Shown here: piece by piece, positions 1 to 12,599 of the stretch | How the letters are laid out: every line of letters starts with the position of its first letter | How positions within the stretch are numbered: position 1 is the first letter of the stretch | The notes under the pieces: model-generated | What the model was told of the DNA's origin: nothing | Database searches by the model: none | What the model saw: only the letters and a program-made list of their open reading frames with translations | NCBI GenBank assembly: GCA_005784505.1 | Contig: VCAZ01000055.1 | Span: 2,508,496-2,572,495, forward strand | Direction: 5' to 3' | From: Bagarius yarrelli | Lineage: Eukaryota > Chordata > Actinopteri > Siluriformes > Sisoridae | Length of the DNA stretch: 64,000 nucleotides | Translations under genes and position numbers: made by a program

Positions 1-149
1 GACGCTGCGCTACCATGACGTTTACAGAGGAAGTAAACTGTCCATCATAATCTCTGGAATGGATTAATTATTAATTACTGGCTGAATGAGTAAGGAGATC
101 CTGTTGACCTTCAAATCAAAGCAGCATCAAGAATCAGGGCAGAACTGGG

Positions 150-390
150 GGGGCAGGGTGGCTCAAATGGTTAAGGTGCTGAGTTGTTCAAGCCCCACCT
201 CCAGCAAGTCAACCACTGTTGGGTCCTTGAGCAAGACCCTTAACCCTTCCTGCTCTAGGGGCGCTGTATCATAGCTGACCCTGCGCTCTGACCCCCAACT
301 TACTAAGATGGGATATGCGAAAAAATGTACATGTACCTTGCACAATGACAATGAATTGAATATACTTATATACTTATACTTAGAACTCTA
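150..390 (+). mobile_element. tRNA-derived SINE, type A tail
   Basis: Degenerate tRNA-like head (GGTGGCTCAAATGGTTAAGG), then the shared middle CCACTGTTGGGTCCTTGAGCAAG, then a tail with CTGACCCTGCGCTCTGACCC. The AT-rich 3' end runs through 390. Confidence 0.75.
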
Positions 391-539
391 ACACCCCAGG
401 AAATATTTATAACAAGGCAATTATGAGTGAATGTTTAATACTAGGATTAATCTTAACTGCACTTTTAAACCACACGGTACACAACTCTAGAGAGTCAATG
501 ATTCATAACCATACTAAGAACATACTAATGTGAATAAGC

Positions 540-690
540 CTTATTAGAAAAAGACAGATTTAATGATTGTAATTATTAATGCAAATTCAACCAATCTCTG
601 CATGATACTGCAACGTTATCCAATCACAGCACCTTTTTTACCAATCAATGTAATGCCCCTAAATCTGTGACCAGTACATCAATAAACACA
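540..690. repeat. Dispersed repeat also present near 44980-45070
   Basis: CCAATCACAGCACC...ACCAATCAATGTAATGCCCC is similar to TCAGAGCC...GACCAATCAATGTAAAGTGC at 44980-45070, so both look like one unclassified interspersed repeat. Confidence 0.35.
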
Positions 691-1268
691 CTTCCTTGTT
701 TCTTATTTTAAGAATGCAGACATGTGACAAACATCTCTTATTTACTAATAAAAAATTACTATACGAGTAAAGCATGTTCTTTACGAAATCTGCAGGTAAA
801 GTTTTTTTACACTGCGTGCAAAGTGCAACTTTTACTTAATCCCGAAAATTAATTACAACAAAACACCTAATACCAATGCAGCATGCATTACAATTTATTT
901 TTAAAAGCTTCAGTGAAATCAGGAATTCAACTCCACAATATCCTGCAGGGACTGAATTAATTAAAATTCATTAATTATGCAGAAACGATGCAGGACACAC
1001 AAGGTTTTGGTAGCCTAAAATGAATTTAAAAGTAGCCCGAATTAAAAAAAGAGACAATATTTTTCATGTAGAATATTGTAAGAAAACAAATCATCAACTG
1101 GCTAAATAAGTTATCTTGAATAAATGTATTATCTCAGGGAGTTTTTCCATCACCTCAGATTAGCAATTTACATGTGAAAAATTTAATTTAGAGAAATTTC
1201 GTTTTTGAAAAGCAGCTTTGAGATATTGTCTAGAATATGAAGCAATACAGGAAAATTTTTATTTTTTT

Positions 1269-1289
1269 GGGGGGGGGGGGGGGGGGGGG
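1269..1289. repeat. Poly-G tract (21 nt)
   Basis: An uninterrupted run of G after seven T; a candidate quadruplex or sequencing-difficult site. Confidence 0.9.
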
Positions 1290-1794
1290 TGTAGCTTTAC
1301 TCCAGACTCATTTCTTGACGACTGCAGCGAGTGCTGAAGTGTAAGAAAGACGAGTAACACCTTCTGGCTTCGTGCCTCATTAACACACCCTGTCACTTGG
1401 CAGCTAAACACACTAATCAACCTTGAACTGATCTTCACTTTAGTGTGAGCTTTCAGCTTCAGATGAAGAATGAAGAAGAGGATCACAACATGGCCATTGT
1501 AGCAGTACTCTGAACTGTCACTGTTGTTTTGTGTACCTCATCTGTATCTTATTTTGTGTATCTAATCTACCGGTTCTTTCGACACCAAAATAACAAGACC
1601 TTTCGTAATCAGTTGATGAGTCTGATGTAAAGTCAGAAATTACAAGAAGGTATCAAAAAGACACGCCAACAGATTGCAGCACAGCGCTGCCCACACGGTC
1701 ACATGGAGCACAACCTTGCTGTTGCCGTGTTCCAAATGTTTTGATCCCTTCTCATAAGATGGCCATGGGAGGAGCTTGATTCTGTGTCTGGTGA

Positions 1795-2935
1795 ACCATT
1801 TCTGTGTAGATTTGGCCAGAAGTTTAGGTATTATCTTGCTGAAAGACCCAGTGACGATCCATCTTCAGCTTTTGGGCAGAGGCCACCAGATTTTGCTTTA
1901 AAATGTCCTGGCATTTCAAAGCATTCATGATGCCATGCACCCTAACAAGGTTCCCAGGGCCTCTGGAAGGCCCACAGCACCACCAATCCTTCCCCATACT
2001 TTACAGATGGCATGTGAAGAGGTGCTTTTCTGCATACTCATCTTTTGTGTTCCGCCAGATCCACTTAGACTGTTTGTTGCCAAAAAGCTCTATCTTGGTC
2101 TCATCTGACCAAAGCACACGGTCCCAGTTGAAGTCCCAGTACCGCTTAGCGAACTCCAGACGTTTGTGTTAATGATTGTGTGTTAGAAAAGGTTTTTTCC
2201 GTGCATGCCTCCCAAACAGCTTGTTGGCATGTAGATAGCGCCTGATGGTTGTTTTGGAGACTTTGTGACCCCAAGATGCTATCATTTGTTGCAATTCTTT
2301 AACAGTGAGCTTTGGAGAACTTTTTATTTCTCTTACCATCCTCCTCACTGTGCGTGGAGTCAAAATAAACTTGCGTTCTCGTCCAGGCTTGTTTACCACT
2401 GTTCCAGTTGTGCTAAACTTCTTAATGATTCCTCTGACAGTAGATATGGGCAGGTGCAGGCGAGTGGCTATTTACTTGTAGCCATTGCCTGACTTGTGAG
2501 GGTCGACACACATCTGCCTTACTTGAATTGTGTGTTCCTTTGTCTTTCCCATGTTGAAGAGTGGATAAGAGAAATGGCCTCTGTGTCACATCATATTTAT
2601 ACCCCAGGGAAACAGGAAGTGATGAATTACTAATTAAATGTTCCTAGATACTCTGATCAACTTTGTAAACTAATGTAGAAATGACAGAAATACTTCAATT
2701 ACATTTATTTTCTAGCAATTGTTAGGGGTGCCAATAATTGTGGAACAGGTGATTGTATGAAAAATAATAATTTCTTAGGTCAGGGATTTTTTTTCCCCTT
2801 AAAATTCAGGGGGTTAAAGGTTACATTTTTCTACAATTTTCAGTGTGAGAGTATGCTTCTGCAATAAAAAGTGAATTTATTTTAAGGCTTTTAACACATC
2901 TTAACCAGGGGTGCCAATAATTATGGAGGGCAGTG
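1795..2935 (-). mobile_element. Truncated Tc1-like transposon
   Basis: The minus strand carries a decayed Tc1/mariner-superfamily transposase. The N-terminal paired-like HTH part is visible at 2169-2399 (VVNKPGRERKFILTPRTVRR and KTTIRRYLHANKLFGRHARK), and DDE-domain remnants run down to about 1795. The outer inverted-repeat end is at 2907-2935 (CACTGCCCTCCATAATTATT on the minus strand), next to a TA dinucleotide at 2936-2937. A related copy of the motif (GGGGTGCCAATAATTGTGG) lies inside at about 2725-2743, the IR/DR arrangement of fish Tc1 elements. No matching left inverted repeat is visible, so the end beyond the transposase C-terminus is lost. Stops and frameshifts make it inactive. Confidence 0.85.
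2169..2530 (-). pseudogene. Tc1-like transposase N-terminus (broken)
   Basis: The intact stretch 2169-2399 is the second helix-turn-helix region and linker of a Tc1 transposase. Upstream on the minus strand (2400-2530) the first HTH is still readable (TVRGIIKKF before the intact part) but contains a stop after NGYK. It ends downstream at a stop after LTHNH, before the catalytic DDE domain. Confidence 0.8.
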
Positions 2936-3467
2936 TAGTTAGCAAAGCTAAAATATGTATCACTCGCTAAATACAAATTGCTGAGCAGAACTGAAGTCCA
3001 TAATAAAATGCAATTACAAAATGCTTTAAGTGTGCATAACAGAAATTTCTGCCACTCCACTCTGCTCACACACTGTCTGAGACCTATGAACGCTTAAATA
3101 CCATGCACTTAAATAAGAGTCTCTTCTCAATAAGACACCAATTCGTCATCAAAGTACTAGAGGTTTTTGCAACAAGCTAAAGCTAACAGATGCTTAGAGG
3201 ATGTTTACATAAACACAAAATTAAGTTTATGATTTTTTAAGTTCCCTTGTGGTTTTGTGGTTCGGTCCTGAAGCCTGCAGGTAGCATGTAAACACCAGCT
3301 GCATCCTAATGTACAAATCACCCCCACAATAATTAACAGCGAGGTCACAGAGGGTGAGAGAATGCATTTCATTAGGACAAGACTTGAGCAACCCCCTAGT
3401 TTTAAACTTGACAGATAAAGTTATGCCTAAATGTCATATATAGGTCTTTTTCTGGAAAGCAGAGCAT

Positions 3468-3468
<1 letters not shown>

Positions 3469-3513
<45 letters not shown>

Positions 3514-3525
3514 AAGAGAGAGACA
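3469..3525. repeat. (GA)n microsatellite
   Basis: Almost pure GA with AAAGAG interruptions, in enah intron 3. The rest of 2936-4194 holds nothing recognised. Confidence 0.9.
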
Positions 3526-4194
3526 GGGAGTCTGGCAAGCAGCGGGATTGATGACAGACTCTACTAAAAACAGTTGGGACAGTTCCAGTTTCCATTCCAG
3601 AGGTCCAGTTTATTCCTCCCACATGAGTCCTTAAACAATCAGTACAGAAGAAATGAGTCCCCCAGTCATCTGTTCTGGTATAAGATGTCAGCCTGTTTTT
3701 TTTTTAGTCTGACCACCAACAAGACCCTACAGAAAGGCGCCATCTGATCCTTCTAGATCGGAGAGACCAAGGGGGGAGAGGGGACGGGATGCAAAGTCAC
3801 CTAATAAAAGAAGCTCTGCTTAGAGACAGATGGGCCAAAAAAAACAACACCTCGCACAAAACACACACACATCATTTTGTGAGTCATTAAGTGATTTCCA
3901 GTGCTAAGGACACATATAACAGTTTAAAAAAAAACGTTTCAGCCGAAACTATTTAAATGACACAAAATGCTGTTGAAGCTGGGGGAAGCATGGGCTCAGA
4001 CAGCACTAAACATCTGATTAAGTACAGCTAAGAAAAGAATAAAAACAATTCTTCCATTCTTGTTTCTGACAAGACAACAAGCAGTCAGCCAAACACCAGC
4101 TTGAGATCCTGCAGTTACTGCTCAGTGTCAAACAAAACCAGCAAGTAGCACAGTAAGACCCTCGTTTTTTATCTTACTAAGCACCTAAATGCTC

Positions 4195-4400
4195 AGGGGC
4201 CCAGTAGTGGCATCTTAATGGTGCTGGATATTAAACACAAGCTTCTAATCATCAGTACAAAACCTCAAACACTGAGCCACCACTTCTCCACTGTTGGGCC
4301 CCTAAGCAAGGCCCTAACCCTTAACCCGTAACTGCTTAGACAGATAAAACAAACAATAAATCAATCCGGATATGGGTGTCTGCCAGAAATTTAAATGTAA
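4195..4400 (+). mobile_element. Degenerate SINE(s), type B tail
   Basis: Middle section CCACTGTTGGGCCCCTAAGC and 3' tail with GTGTCTGCCAGAAATTTAAATG are present. A reverse-oriented piece (GGGGCCCAGTAGTGGC) precedes it, so two old copies may overlap. Confidence 0.6.
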
Positions 4401-4412
4401 AAGTGTACTTAC

Positions 4413-4479
4413 TCCTTAAGATGATCTTAGCATGACTGATCTTCTGCTGGTGAAAACGGCTCACTCGTGGAGCAGGCAT
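4413..4479 (-). other. Candidate cryptic start exon inside enah intron 3
   Basis: Minus-strand ATG at 4479 opens a 22-codon frame, MPAPRVSRFHQQKISHAKII then LR, that runs to a consensus donor GTAAGT at 4412. It ends with one base of a split codon, the same phase as the normal exon 3. If used as a first exon it could therefore splice to the next enah exon in frame and make a protein without EVH1. It borders an old SINE at 4195-4400 and is not CpG-rich. There is no evidence of transcription, and it may be chance. Confidence 0.2.
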
Positions 4480-5440
4480 GATGAAGATTTTTTTATCTTT
4501 TTATTTTTTGAGATAAAAGTTTCTGCTCATCCAAAATGAAGCTCAAGCTTTTGCTCTCTCAGGAAAAAGACAACACTGAGGACTGAGGATGAGTTTATCA
4601 ATAAAAGGAGAGCCACACCCTCACTTATCTCATCATCATTTCAAAACAGTCTCGTGATGCGTTGTCTCATGTGGTGTTATAAGCCAAGACATCAACACAT
4701 AGAAGGTGAGCATTTCCCGAAAACACACTCACACTCCGAAACTAACTGCCAGGCCAGAATTTCCCCAGATACCATCAAACTTTATTCAGACAGATTCTTC
4801 AAATCACCCCAAGTCTGTATGACGGTCCAACCCGTCCCAACACACGAGATAATCCCAGATACTTAACCTGTGTTCTTCTCTGTCAACATGTCTGAGTATT
4901 TATACCCGCAAAAAAAGCAGAAAGATCCAACACCTCGACACATGATGATCCCAGACGCTTAAAGCAGAGCGTCATACACAAGCCAGTGACCAGATCCAAA
5001 AATAAAAGTTTTAAAAATCTGTATGTGTTTAGCTGCAGACAGAGCGACCTATAAAAATATATACTAAAATATTCTACAAATTCACTGTGTTTCTCCAGTC
5101 AGTTCTGTAATTCTGCATCAAATTTACTCTCTGACCTATTCCAAATGCAATATACAAATTTATTCCTAAACTTCTTAGACCTATTTCGTCTCCATAATTG
5201 CAGTTTAATGGTGTGTAATAAACTACACAGAGCCATGAAGTGCCAGTGATGCTTAAATTTTTCCATCAACAGCCCAGAGACTTAATCCTGTCAGCTACTG
5301 CTACCCTTTAGTATGCTAGTTATATTGTACTAGTCTACTTTCTATTTTGTACTGATTTTTATTTTGTACAAATCTCTTTCAAGACCTGTTGTCAGTAAAA
5401 GCCAAGTTTACTTATGTATCATTTTAATTAGTTGAGTAAA

Positions 5441-5590
5441 AGATCAGGGTTCAAACACCAACGCTGACAAGCTGCCACTGTTAAGCCCTAAAGCAAGACC
5501 CTTAACCCCCTTACCTGCTCCATGGGTTCTCTATCAAGGCTGACCCTGTGCTTTGACCCCCAACTTATCTGGGTTATGAGTCAACTCGAG
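5441..5590 (+). mobile_element. SINE fragment, type A tail
   Basis: Contains GGGTTCAAACACCA, CTGCCACTGTTAAGCCC and GCTGACCCTGTGCTTTGACC, matching the copy at 150-390. Confidence 0.7.
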
Positions 5591-6404
5591 TTTGAATTTT
5601 ACAAGTTTAGTTCTTGTCCATTTCTGTAACTGTGGAAAGTCTGAAATTATCAAAATCAACGGTTGAGTCATGGCCTCATCTGGTGTAACAACCGACACAA
5701 CCCTGACGCCTCACCATACACATGTAAGAACAACTTCTGCATGTTCCTACCAGCCAGCTCATAGAAAGTGGGTTGTAACAAAAACCTTAGTAATAACAAT
5801 TTCATCAGGTGTGTTTATGATCCAGGTTCAGATCCATTAATTTCCACAGAGCCAGTGTTGAAGAAAACAAATTGCTAAAAATACTGCCATGTTTGCTTCT
5901 GAGACAACAATGGTATGTGTCAGCGCCAACTACAGGAATGGAAAAAGTCGTTTAACATGAAATAAGGGCTGTATTAATGTAAATATTAATCAATTAAAAA
6001 CCTAATTTAAATAAGTATCAATACTAAAGGTAAAAATATTATTACATTTAGTGTTCCACCAGCATTTATAAACAACTGTGAATGTGTCATGACTGTAGCC
6101 ATAATTCTCTTCAACAACTTGTTAGTTTTTATAAATTAAAATTAAAATCCCACAAAACCACAGTAACTGGCCAGCTCCAGTGTCAGATGTGCTGTTCAAC
6201 AAGTAGACATGCTGATAATGATGAAAATACTGAAGCAGGCGCTTAACCGCACTGGCTTAACTGCAGCAAACCAGCAATGATCACAAGCTGGCAACCAAAA
6301 TAGCACACAGGCGCCGTAAACAACCGGAATATAGCCCGGTGCTTACCGGCACGTCATCAGACTATTCAAGAGTGTGACCTCAGGAATTACACGCTCTCCC
6401 CATC

Positions 6405-6560
6405 AACATTTACAATTATAGCACCCTTATCCAGAGTGACGTAGAAATATTTATCTCATTTATTTACCAAGCAGTTGAGGGTTAAGGGCCGAGCTCAGGG
6501 GCCCAGCAGTGGCAGCTTGGTAGTTCTGGAATTCAAAACTCGTTGAGTCAAACATCTTAT
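6405..6560 (-). mobile_element. SINE, reverse orientation
   Basis: Reverse-complement of the type B family: ACATTTACAATTATAGCACC, CTTATCCAGAGTGACG, GAGGGTTAAGGGCC and GGGGCCCAGCAGTGGCAGC. Confidence 0.7.
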
Positions 6561-7084
6561 CACTTAATTCATCACTAATATCGCTAATTTATGGTATAAA
6601 TGGTTAATAACCTGAGCAGGGAAGGGGAACTCATGTACCTAAAGTTAGTTTTCCAATTACCCCTGTCCCAGCCACTGCTGATTACCTGCTGCCGGTGTGG
6701 TCAGTCTATCAGAGGGCAGAAGATATCAAATCACCTGGTCTTTTTCCACTCCACCCTCATCTGAAATGGTATCTTACAGCATCTGCTTGACTAATCAGTA
6801 ATTTCAAGCACTAGATAAGAAAGAAAGATAATGACATCCCGTCAGCATAAAGCTGAGGCTCCTCACTGATGCATATAGGAAAAGGACACAGTCGAGCACC
6901 TGGTTTCTTCTGAAATCAGTTGAGTGATTACTGATTACTCTGGGAAGATGTGAGAATCTGGCATGTAAGTGAAGAAGCCATAATTAACAGCACTTTGCAT
7001 AATTAAGCACATCACTATAAGTTAATTAATAGATAGTGATAAAGAGCAGCAGGAGCTCCATGCACAGAGCTGCAACAGGAAGCA

Positions 7085-7240
7085 CTAGTTCATGAAGAGT
7101 GGCTTAATTCTGCAAGCTCGAACCTGCAACAGGCGTATCGTATACACACAACCAACTGCTGGGACCCTGAAAAAGACCCCTCAACTGCTCAGTTGTGTAA
7201 ATGAGATGAATGTAAGGTAGTCTGGATAAGCAGGACTGAT
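7085..7240 (+). mobile_element. Degenerate SINE
   Basis: Retains CAACTGCTGGGACCCTGAAA, CTCAACTGCTCAGTTGTGTA and the tail GTCTGGATAAGCAGG. Confidence 0.55.
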
Positions 7241-8048
7241 AAAATACTGTAAATGAAAACGAAATGAAAATGAAATACTGTATGTATAAAATTCGAACGT
7301 ACTAAATGTTAATATTATAGTCAGGTGACATACGATATCTCAACAGTGAGAATTTGAAGTTGGATAGTGTTTAATTTGAATGATGTAAAATAAGTTAAAT
7401 TTAACTACAAGAACAATATTTTTTTCATCAAGTAATTGAAGCTATAAAAATACTGGCTGCTTTCTACCACGTCCTCATATAATGAGTAGTTTCTTCTGCG
7501 GGATCATGGGATGGGATGATAAAGTGTCCATCGTATAGACACTTCAAAATCCAGAAGGAGGCAGTAAAACATCCGGGGACTTTTTTCACATACTATAAAT
7601 CCTGGACACAATACTCCTCTCACATACTGTTTTTTGCAGACTATATATCTGAGCATACAAAACTTCCTTCAGCACATGCTACACACACAAACACGTCATC
7701 TACTGTGTGATCAGACAGTGAAGTTCATTGTATTACAAAACCAAAATGTGGGTCAGGAACAACACACGCTTACCAACAAAAGCTCCAGGGACAAACACTA
7801 AACCGATTACAATGAACCCGAGGCAAGCTAAAACCACACACACACACGGGAAAAAGGCCATTCTGCTCAGATCAGCAGAGATTACCAGAAGAACAGAATT
7901 TCAGGAAGGGCCCCAGATTTGGCATAGTGCTACTATAAAAACACTACTGTGTTACACAACAATTCAATTTATATCATTTCTATTTCTTAACCATTTTCAT
8001 CCCTCACATACCCCACATGCTGGACAGCGCTAAAAGCGTGTGTCTCAC

Positions 8049-8226
8049 CTGCGTCCTGAGAGTTAAGCACCTCCAGCGCGTGCATCATGGCACTGGCAAA
8101 TACATTAGCGTCCTCTTTACTGCCGAAATTCAGGCCATACACCTGCCTCGCATCACGCCACTGATGGAACGTCAGCGTCGCCTGGTTGTATTTCAGCCCC
8201 TTGGGAATGGCACAGTTTATCACCAC
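8049..8226 (-). CDS. enah: enah coding exon 3 (EVH1 domain, second half)
   Basis: Exon of 178 nt with acceptor ...cctcttcccag ending at 8227 and donor GTGAGACAC at 8048. It encodes residues 58-116, starting VVINCAIPKGLKYNQAT and including TFHQWRDARQVYGLNFGS and the helix NVFASAMMHALEVLNSQ. Phe77, the third aromatic of the ligand groove, and the HQWRDARQVYGLNF stretch diagnostic of Ena/VASP proteins are intact. It ends with one base of the next codon (G), so the following exon must supply two bases. No downstream enah exon was found between here and position 1, so intron 3 is at least 8 kb. Position 75 is Leu where mammalian Mena has Gln as I recall it. Confidence 0.95.
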
Positions 8227-9284
8227 CTGGGAAGAGGAAAAGAAACAACTTTTATTTTAGTCTTTCAAGTTTCATCTTTTAACTTTAATTATAACTTCAA
8301 ACAACAGAAGATGAACTGTGAGACTCAAACTCTGTTTCAACCTGACAATAGCCCTGTACACAAAACCCTGATCTCCATAAAAACAAGCTGTGTTCTGATT
8401 GGAGTAGAATAACTTTTATGTCCTGTACAAAGTCCTGATTTTCAAACAATTTCTTTAAACGGAACACCTTTAGGATGAACTGAAAACCCACCCACCAACT
8501 TAACTCATCACTAGTGTTTGACCTCATGAATACTGTTAGAACTGAATGACTAAATCCCCACAGTCACATGACCCAATCTAGTGGAAAGACTGTACAGAAG
8601 TGTGAAGATTATTATAGGAGGAAAAGTGAAAATAAATCTGGAGCAGAACATTTAAAAACCTATAGCTGTGATAGGCATGTGTCTCATATATTTATGTATC
8701 AATGCACACTTCATATGTAAATAAAAGGCATTGTTAATCTGGAACAGAAGTATGAGGGTTGTATTAAAGTTTTATAAAATGAAAGTACCAATTCTAAGTA
8801 AAATGGCATCTATTAATGAAGATCTATATCTTTATTAGAGTGTTAATAAAGAAAATACACTGTTTGCAGTATTGTAATTACATGAATAAACTTTAACATG
8901 CATTAACTTTCCTATCCTTGTCCATTTTGTCAAGCATTTCTGCCAAAACAGCTTTGCTTTTTTGCTTTTATTCTTCATTGGTTTAAAACGTCACACCACC
9001 AGATGAATTCTGGGTAATATCTTTGAATGAAGTCCATTTGGACCCACACTTACAGAAAGTGTGCATTAAGGGCACAAGTAGGCAGAGAATTGGGACACCC
9101 TACAAATTCACACCCCTCAACTGGAATGCGAAAATGAAAGGCACAAGGGTGTAAGTGCGAATATTGGGTAAGGTCTATTTTGGGAGTTTTTTTCTTTTTC
9201 GTCCTAAATAAATTTTGTGGTCAAGTTAACAGAAAAGTGAAAATCCATTGCTGAAATTGTTATAATTTTCTCCTTTCATGTTTC
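8227..9284. other. enah intron 2, unique-looking part
   Basis: No feature recognised. AT-rich, no splice-supported open frame. The following 2.3 kb is LINE. Confidence 0.6.
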
Positions 9285-11545
9285 TAATGGTCCGCCACCC
9301 TGTAGGTCAACCGGCGTAAATTGGGCTACTGTTGTTCAAAGGAGGAGAGGAGGAGGGTGCGTGAATATACAGGAGAAGAGGAAAGGTAAGAGTGTAGGAC
9401 TGAGAATAAGGACGCTAAATGTTGGGAAAATAACAGGAAAAGATAGAGAGCTGGTTGATATGATGGACAGAAGGAAGGTAGATATATTGTGTGTACAGGA
9501 GACCAGGTGGAAGGGTAGCAATGCTCGTAGTATTGGATCGGGATTTAAGTTGTTTTATCATGTTGTAAGAGGGTATGCCCACAAGTAGGTTGTGAGTTAG
9601 AGAAGAAAAAGAGGCTCTGGCATGAGTTAGATGAGGTAATTGTGAATATTCAGGGAAAGGAACAGTGAAAGACAGATGATAGTAGACTGTGCTAAAAAGA
9701 CAGAGATGGCTGTGGTAAATACTTTTATCCAGAAGAAAGAGGAGCATATAGTGACTTATAAGAGCAGAGGAAAAAGCACAGGGGTAGATTACATCTTATG
9801 TGGACGAAGCAATCTGAAAGAGATTAGTGACTAAAGTTGTGGTAGGAGAGAGTGTAGCCAGACAGCATAGAATGGTGATGTGTAGAATAAAGTGGTGGAA
9901 ACTAAAAAAGGAAGAATACTTTGAAGAATTTAGACAGAAGTTGAAACAGGCTCTGGGCGGTCAGTTAGTGTTTTTAGATGAATGGTAAACTACAGCGGAA
10001 GTGATCAGGGAGACAGGAAGAAAGGTGCTAGGTGTGTCATATAGAAGGAGAAAATAAGATAATGAGACTTGGTGGTGGAATGAGGAAGTTCAGGATAGTA
10101 TACAGAGGAAGAGGTTAGCCAAGAAGAAGTGGGACATGGAAAAGACTGAGGAAAGTAACCAGGAATACAAGAATTTGCAGCAGAGAGTAAAGAGACTAAT
10201 GCCAAGCAGAAGGCATATGATGAGTTGTACACAAGGTTAGAGACTAGATAAGGAAAGAAGGACTTGTAGAGGAAAGGCAGTTGGTCCTGATGAAATACCG
10301 GTGGAGGTGTAAAAATGTGTAGGAGAGTCAGCAGTGGAATTCTTTACTAGATTGTTTAACAGGATTTTAGTGAGTGAGAAGATGGCTGAGGACTTTAAGA
10401 ACAAGGGTGATGTGCAGAGTTAACTACAGAGGCATATAGTTAATAAGTCATACAAAGAGGGAAAGATTAGTGAAAGTTAGGTTAAGGAGGGTAAGTAGGT
10501 ATTTGTGAGCAGCAGTACGGCTTTATGCCCAGAAGAAGCACTACAGATAAAATCTTTGCTCTAAGAATGCTGATAAAGTAAAGAGATGGTCATAGGGAGC
10601 TGCACTGTGTTTTTGTAGACTAAAAGAAAGCATATGACAGGGCACCAACAGAAGAGCTGTGGTATTGTATGAGGAAGTCAGGAATAGCAGAGAAGTATGT
10701 GAGGATGGTGCAGGATATGTATGAGGGAAGCAGGACAGTAGTGAGGTGTGCAGTAGGTCAGAAAGAGGAGATCAATGTGGAGGTGGGACTGCATCAGGGA
10801 TCAGCTCTGAGCCCCTTCTTGTTTGCGGTGGTGATGGATCGCTTGCCTGATGAGGTCAGACAGGAATCTTCTTGGGCAATGATGTTTGCAAATGACATTG
10901 TGATCTGTAGTGAGAGCAGGGAGCAGGTGGTGGAAAACCTGGAGAGGTGGAGGGGTAAAGAAGGCACTTGGGGTTGACAGTCTAGAGCAATGAAGAGTGT
11001 GTAAAAGATGTAAAAACACGAGTACAGGCAGTTTGGAACGGGTGGAGAAAAGTATCAGAAGTGATATGTGACAGGAGAATATCAGCTGGAAATAAGGGGA
11101 AGGTGTACAAGACAGTGATGAGACCAGCTATGATGTGTGGTTAAGAGACAGTGGCGCTGAGGAAGAGACAGGTGGCAGAGCTAAAGATGGTTTTTTTGGA
11201 AGTGACGAGGTTGAACAAGATTAGGAACAAGTTCATCAGGGGGTGGCGCATGTTAGATGTTTTGGGGAAAAATTCAGGAAAGTCAGATTGAGGTGGTTCG
11301 GACATGTACAGAGAAGGTATACTGAATATACTGGTAGCATGATGTTAGAAATGAAGCTACCAGGCAGAACGCAAAGAGGAAGACCAAAGAGGAGGTACAT
11401 GGATGCGATAAACGAGGACATAAAGTTAGTGGATATAAGTAAAGAGGATGTAGAGAATAGGGTTAGGTGGAGACAGCTGAAAGGAGGAGAAGAAGAGGAA
11501 GGCAAACATTCACTCAGTAAACAGTTACAGGAAAAACCATAACAG
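9285..11545 (+). mobile_element. RTE-like non-LTR retrotransposon, decayed
   Basis: Pieces of one LINE in order. The endonuclease start is at 9361-9588 (RTLNVGKITGKDRELVDMMD and VDILCVQETRWKG). The reverse-transcriptase core is at 10669-10977 (GLHQGSALSPFLFAVVMDRL and MMFANDIVICSES). A C-terminal segment is at 11243-11542 (VRLRWFGHVQRRY and PGRTQRGRPKRRYMDAINED). The catalytic YADD-type motif reads FAND, so an essential Asp is changed. Many stops and frameshifts lie between. The clade is judged from memory of fish RTE-like elements and may be wrong in detail. It lies in enah intron 2, antisense to the gene. Confidence 0.8.
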
Positions 11546-11970
11546 GGTTGAATCCATATCCAGTAAAATTATTCAGAGATTATCATTGTTATAGACAAAG
11601 ATCAGCTTGAGTCAATATGATATCAGTTGTAATATGCCCGTGTGACATCCAGACACTAACTTGGGCATTTTTACTGCAGCTGCTGTTCTGAAACTACTAC
11701 CAATCTAATCCAAGTGCCGTGTGAACGGATGCATTAATAAAACGAGTCACTATGATAAAAGCGAGCATAAGGGATGGACTAGGCAAATCACTTAAGCCAT
11801 GCAAATGCTATCATAACTCTTTTCACACTAAAGGGTTGCAGTTGATGGAAGAAACAAAAAAGGAAGCGCTGTGAAGGTCAAAACATTTTTAGGACAGTAA
11901 AGTGATCGTACGCTTCCATCCTTGAAGTCTGAAGCAATTTTATAATAAATAAACAAACATCTAGACAGCA

Positions 11971-12141
11971 GTGGGAGAGATAGAGAGAAAAAAAAAGAGC
12001 GATAGAGAGAGCAATCGAAGAAGAGAGAGACAGAGAGAGAGCGAAACAAAGAGAGAATGCAAGAGAGAGAAAGAGAGCGTGCGAGAGAAAGAGAGACAAA
12101 GACAGAGAGACAGAGACAGAGACAGAGAGAGAGAGAGACTG
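11971..12141. repeat. Imperfect (GA)n purine tract
   Basis: GAGA with GACA and GCGA interruptions for about 170 bp in enah intron 2. Confidence 0.9.
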
Positions 12142-12189
12142 AGCACTTGCAATGTTATTTGAACTGAAGTTACAACAAGTTACTTTTGG

Positions 12190-12350
12190 TAAGTTGTAGC
12201 CCTGTGGTCAAAGTGATAGACTGCTGATCATGGGTTCGATTTCCAGCTCCATCAAGCTGCCATTGCTTGGTCTTTGAGCAACACCCTTTACCCTCAAATG
12301 CTCAGATATAAGCTGCTCCGGTTAAGAGCATCTGCTAAATGTCTGAAATG
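12190..12350 (+). mobile_element. SINE, type B
   Basis: The tRNA-like B box is readable (GGGTTCGATTTCC), followed by CTGCCATTGCTTGGTCTTTG and the tail GAGCATCTGCTAAATGTCTG. Confidence 0.7.
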
Positions 12351-12599
12351 AAAAACTTTCAGTCTCTCTCCTCAGACTAGTGCTGTAACACACGTTTCAC
12401 ATCACACACACTTCATTAGACAGAGAGAGAACAATCTAGAACATTATCTTCTACAGCAGCATTCCAGGAGTGCTTAAATTACTAGAAAGATTTACTGTGT
12501 GTGTGCGTGTGTGTTTTCACTCCACTCGTCTGTCTTCCCCTTATGAAATTCCACATCCTTGTTTGAAGTCGTTACCACAGTATTTACTGACCTCACAGG

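Larger units (their letters stand above)
391..1794. other. enah intron 3 filler
   Basis: AT-rich noncoding sequence apart from the dispersed repeat at 540-690 and the poly-G tract. No exon, RNA gene or coding remnant seen. Confidence 0.6.

Noticed and set aside
1903..2172. 89-codon plus-strand open frame
   Set aside because: It is the antisense of the decayed Tc1-like transposase.
7516..7710. 64-codon plus-strand open frame as a gene
   Set aside because: No domain, no splice context, within an AT-rich enah intron.
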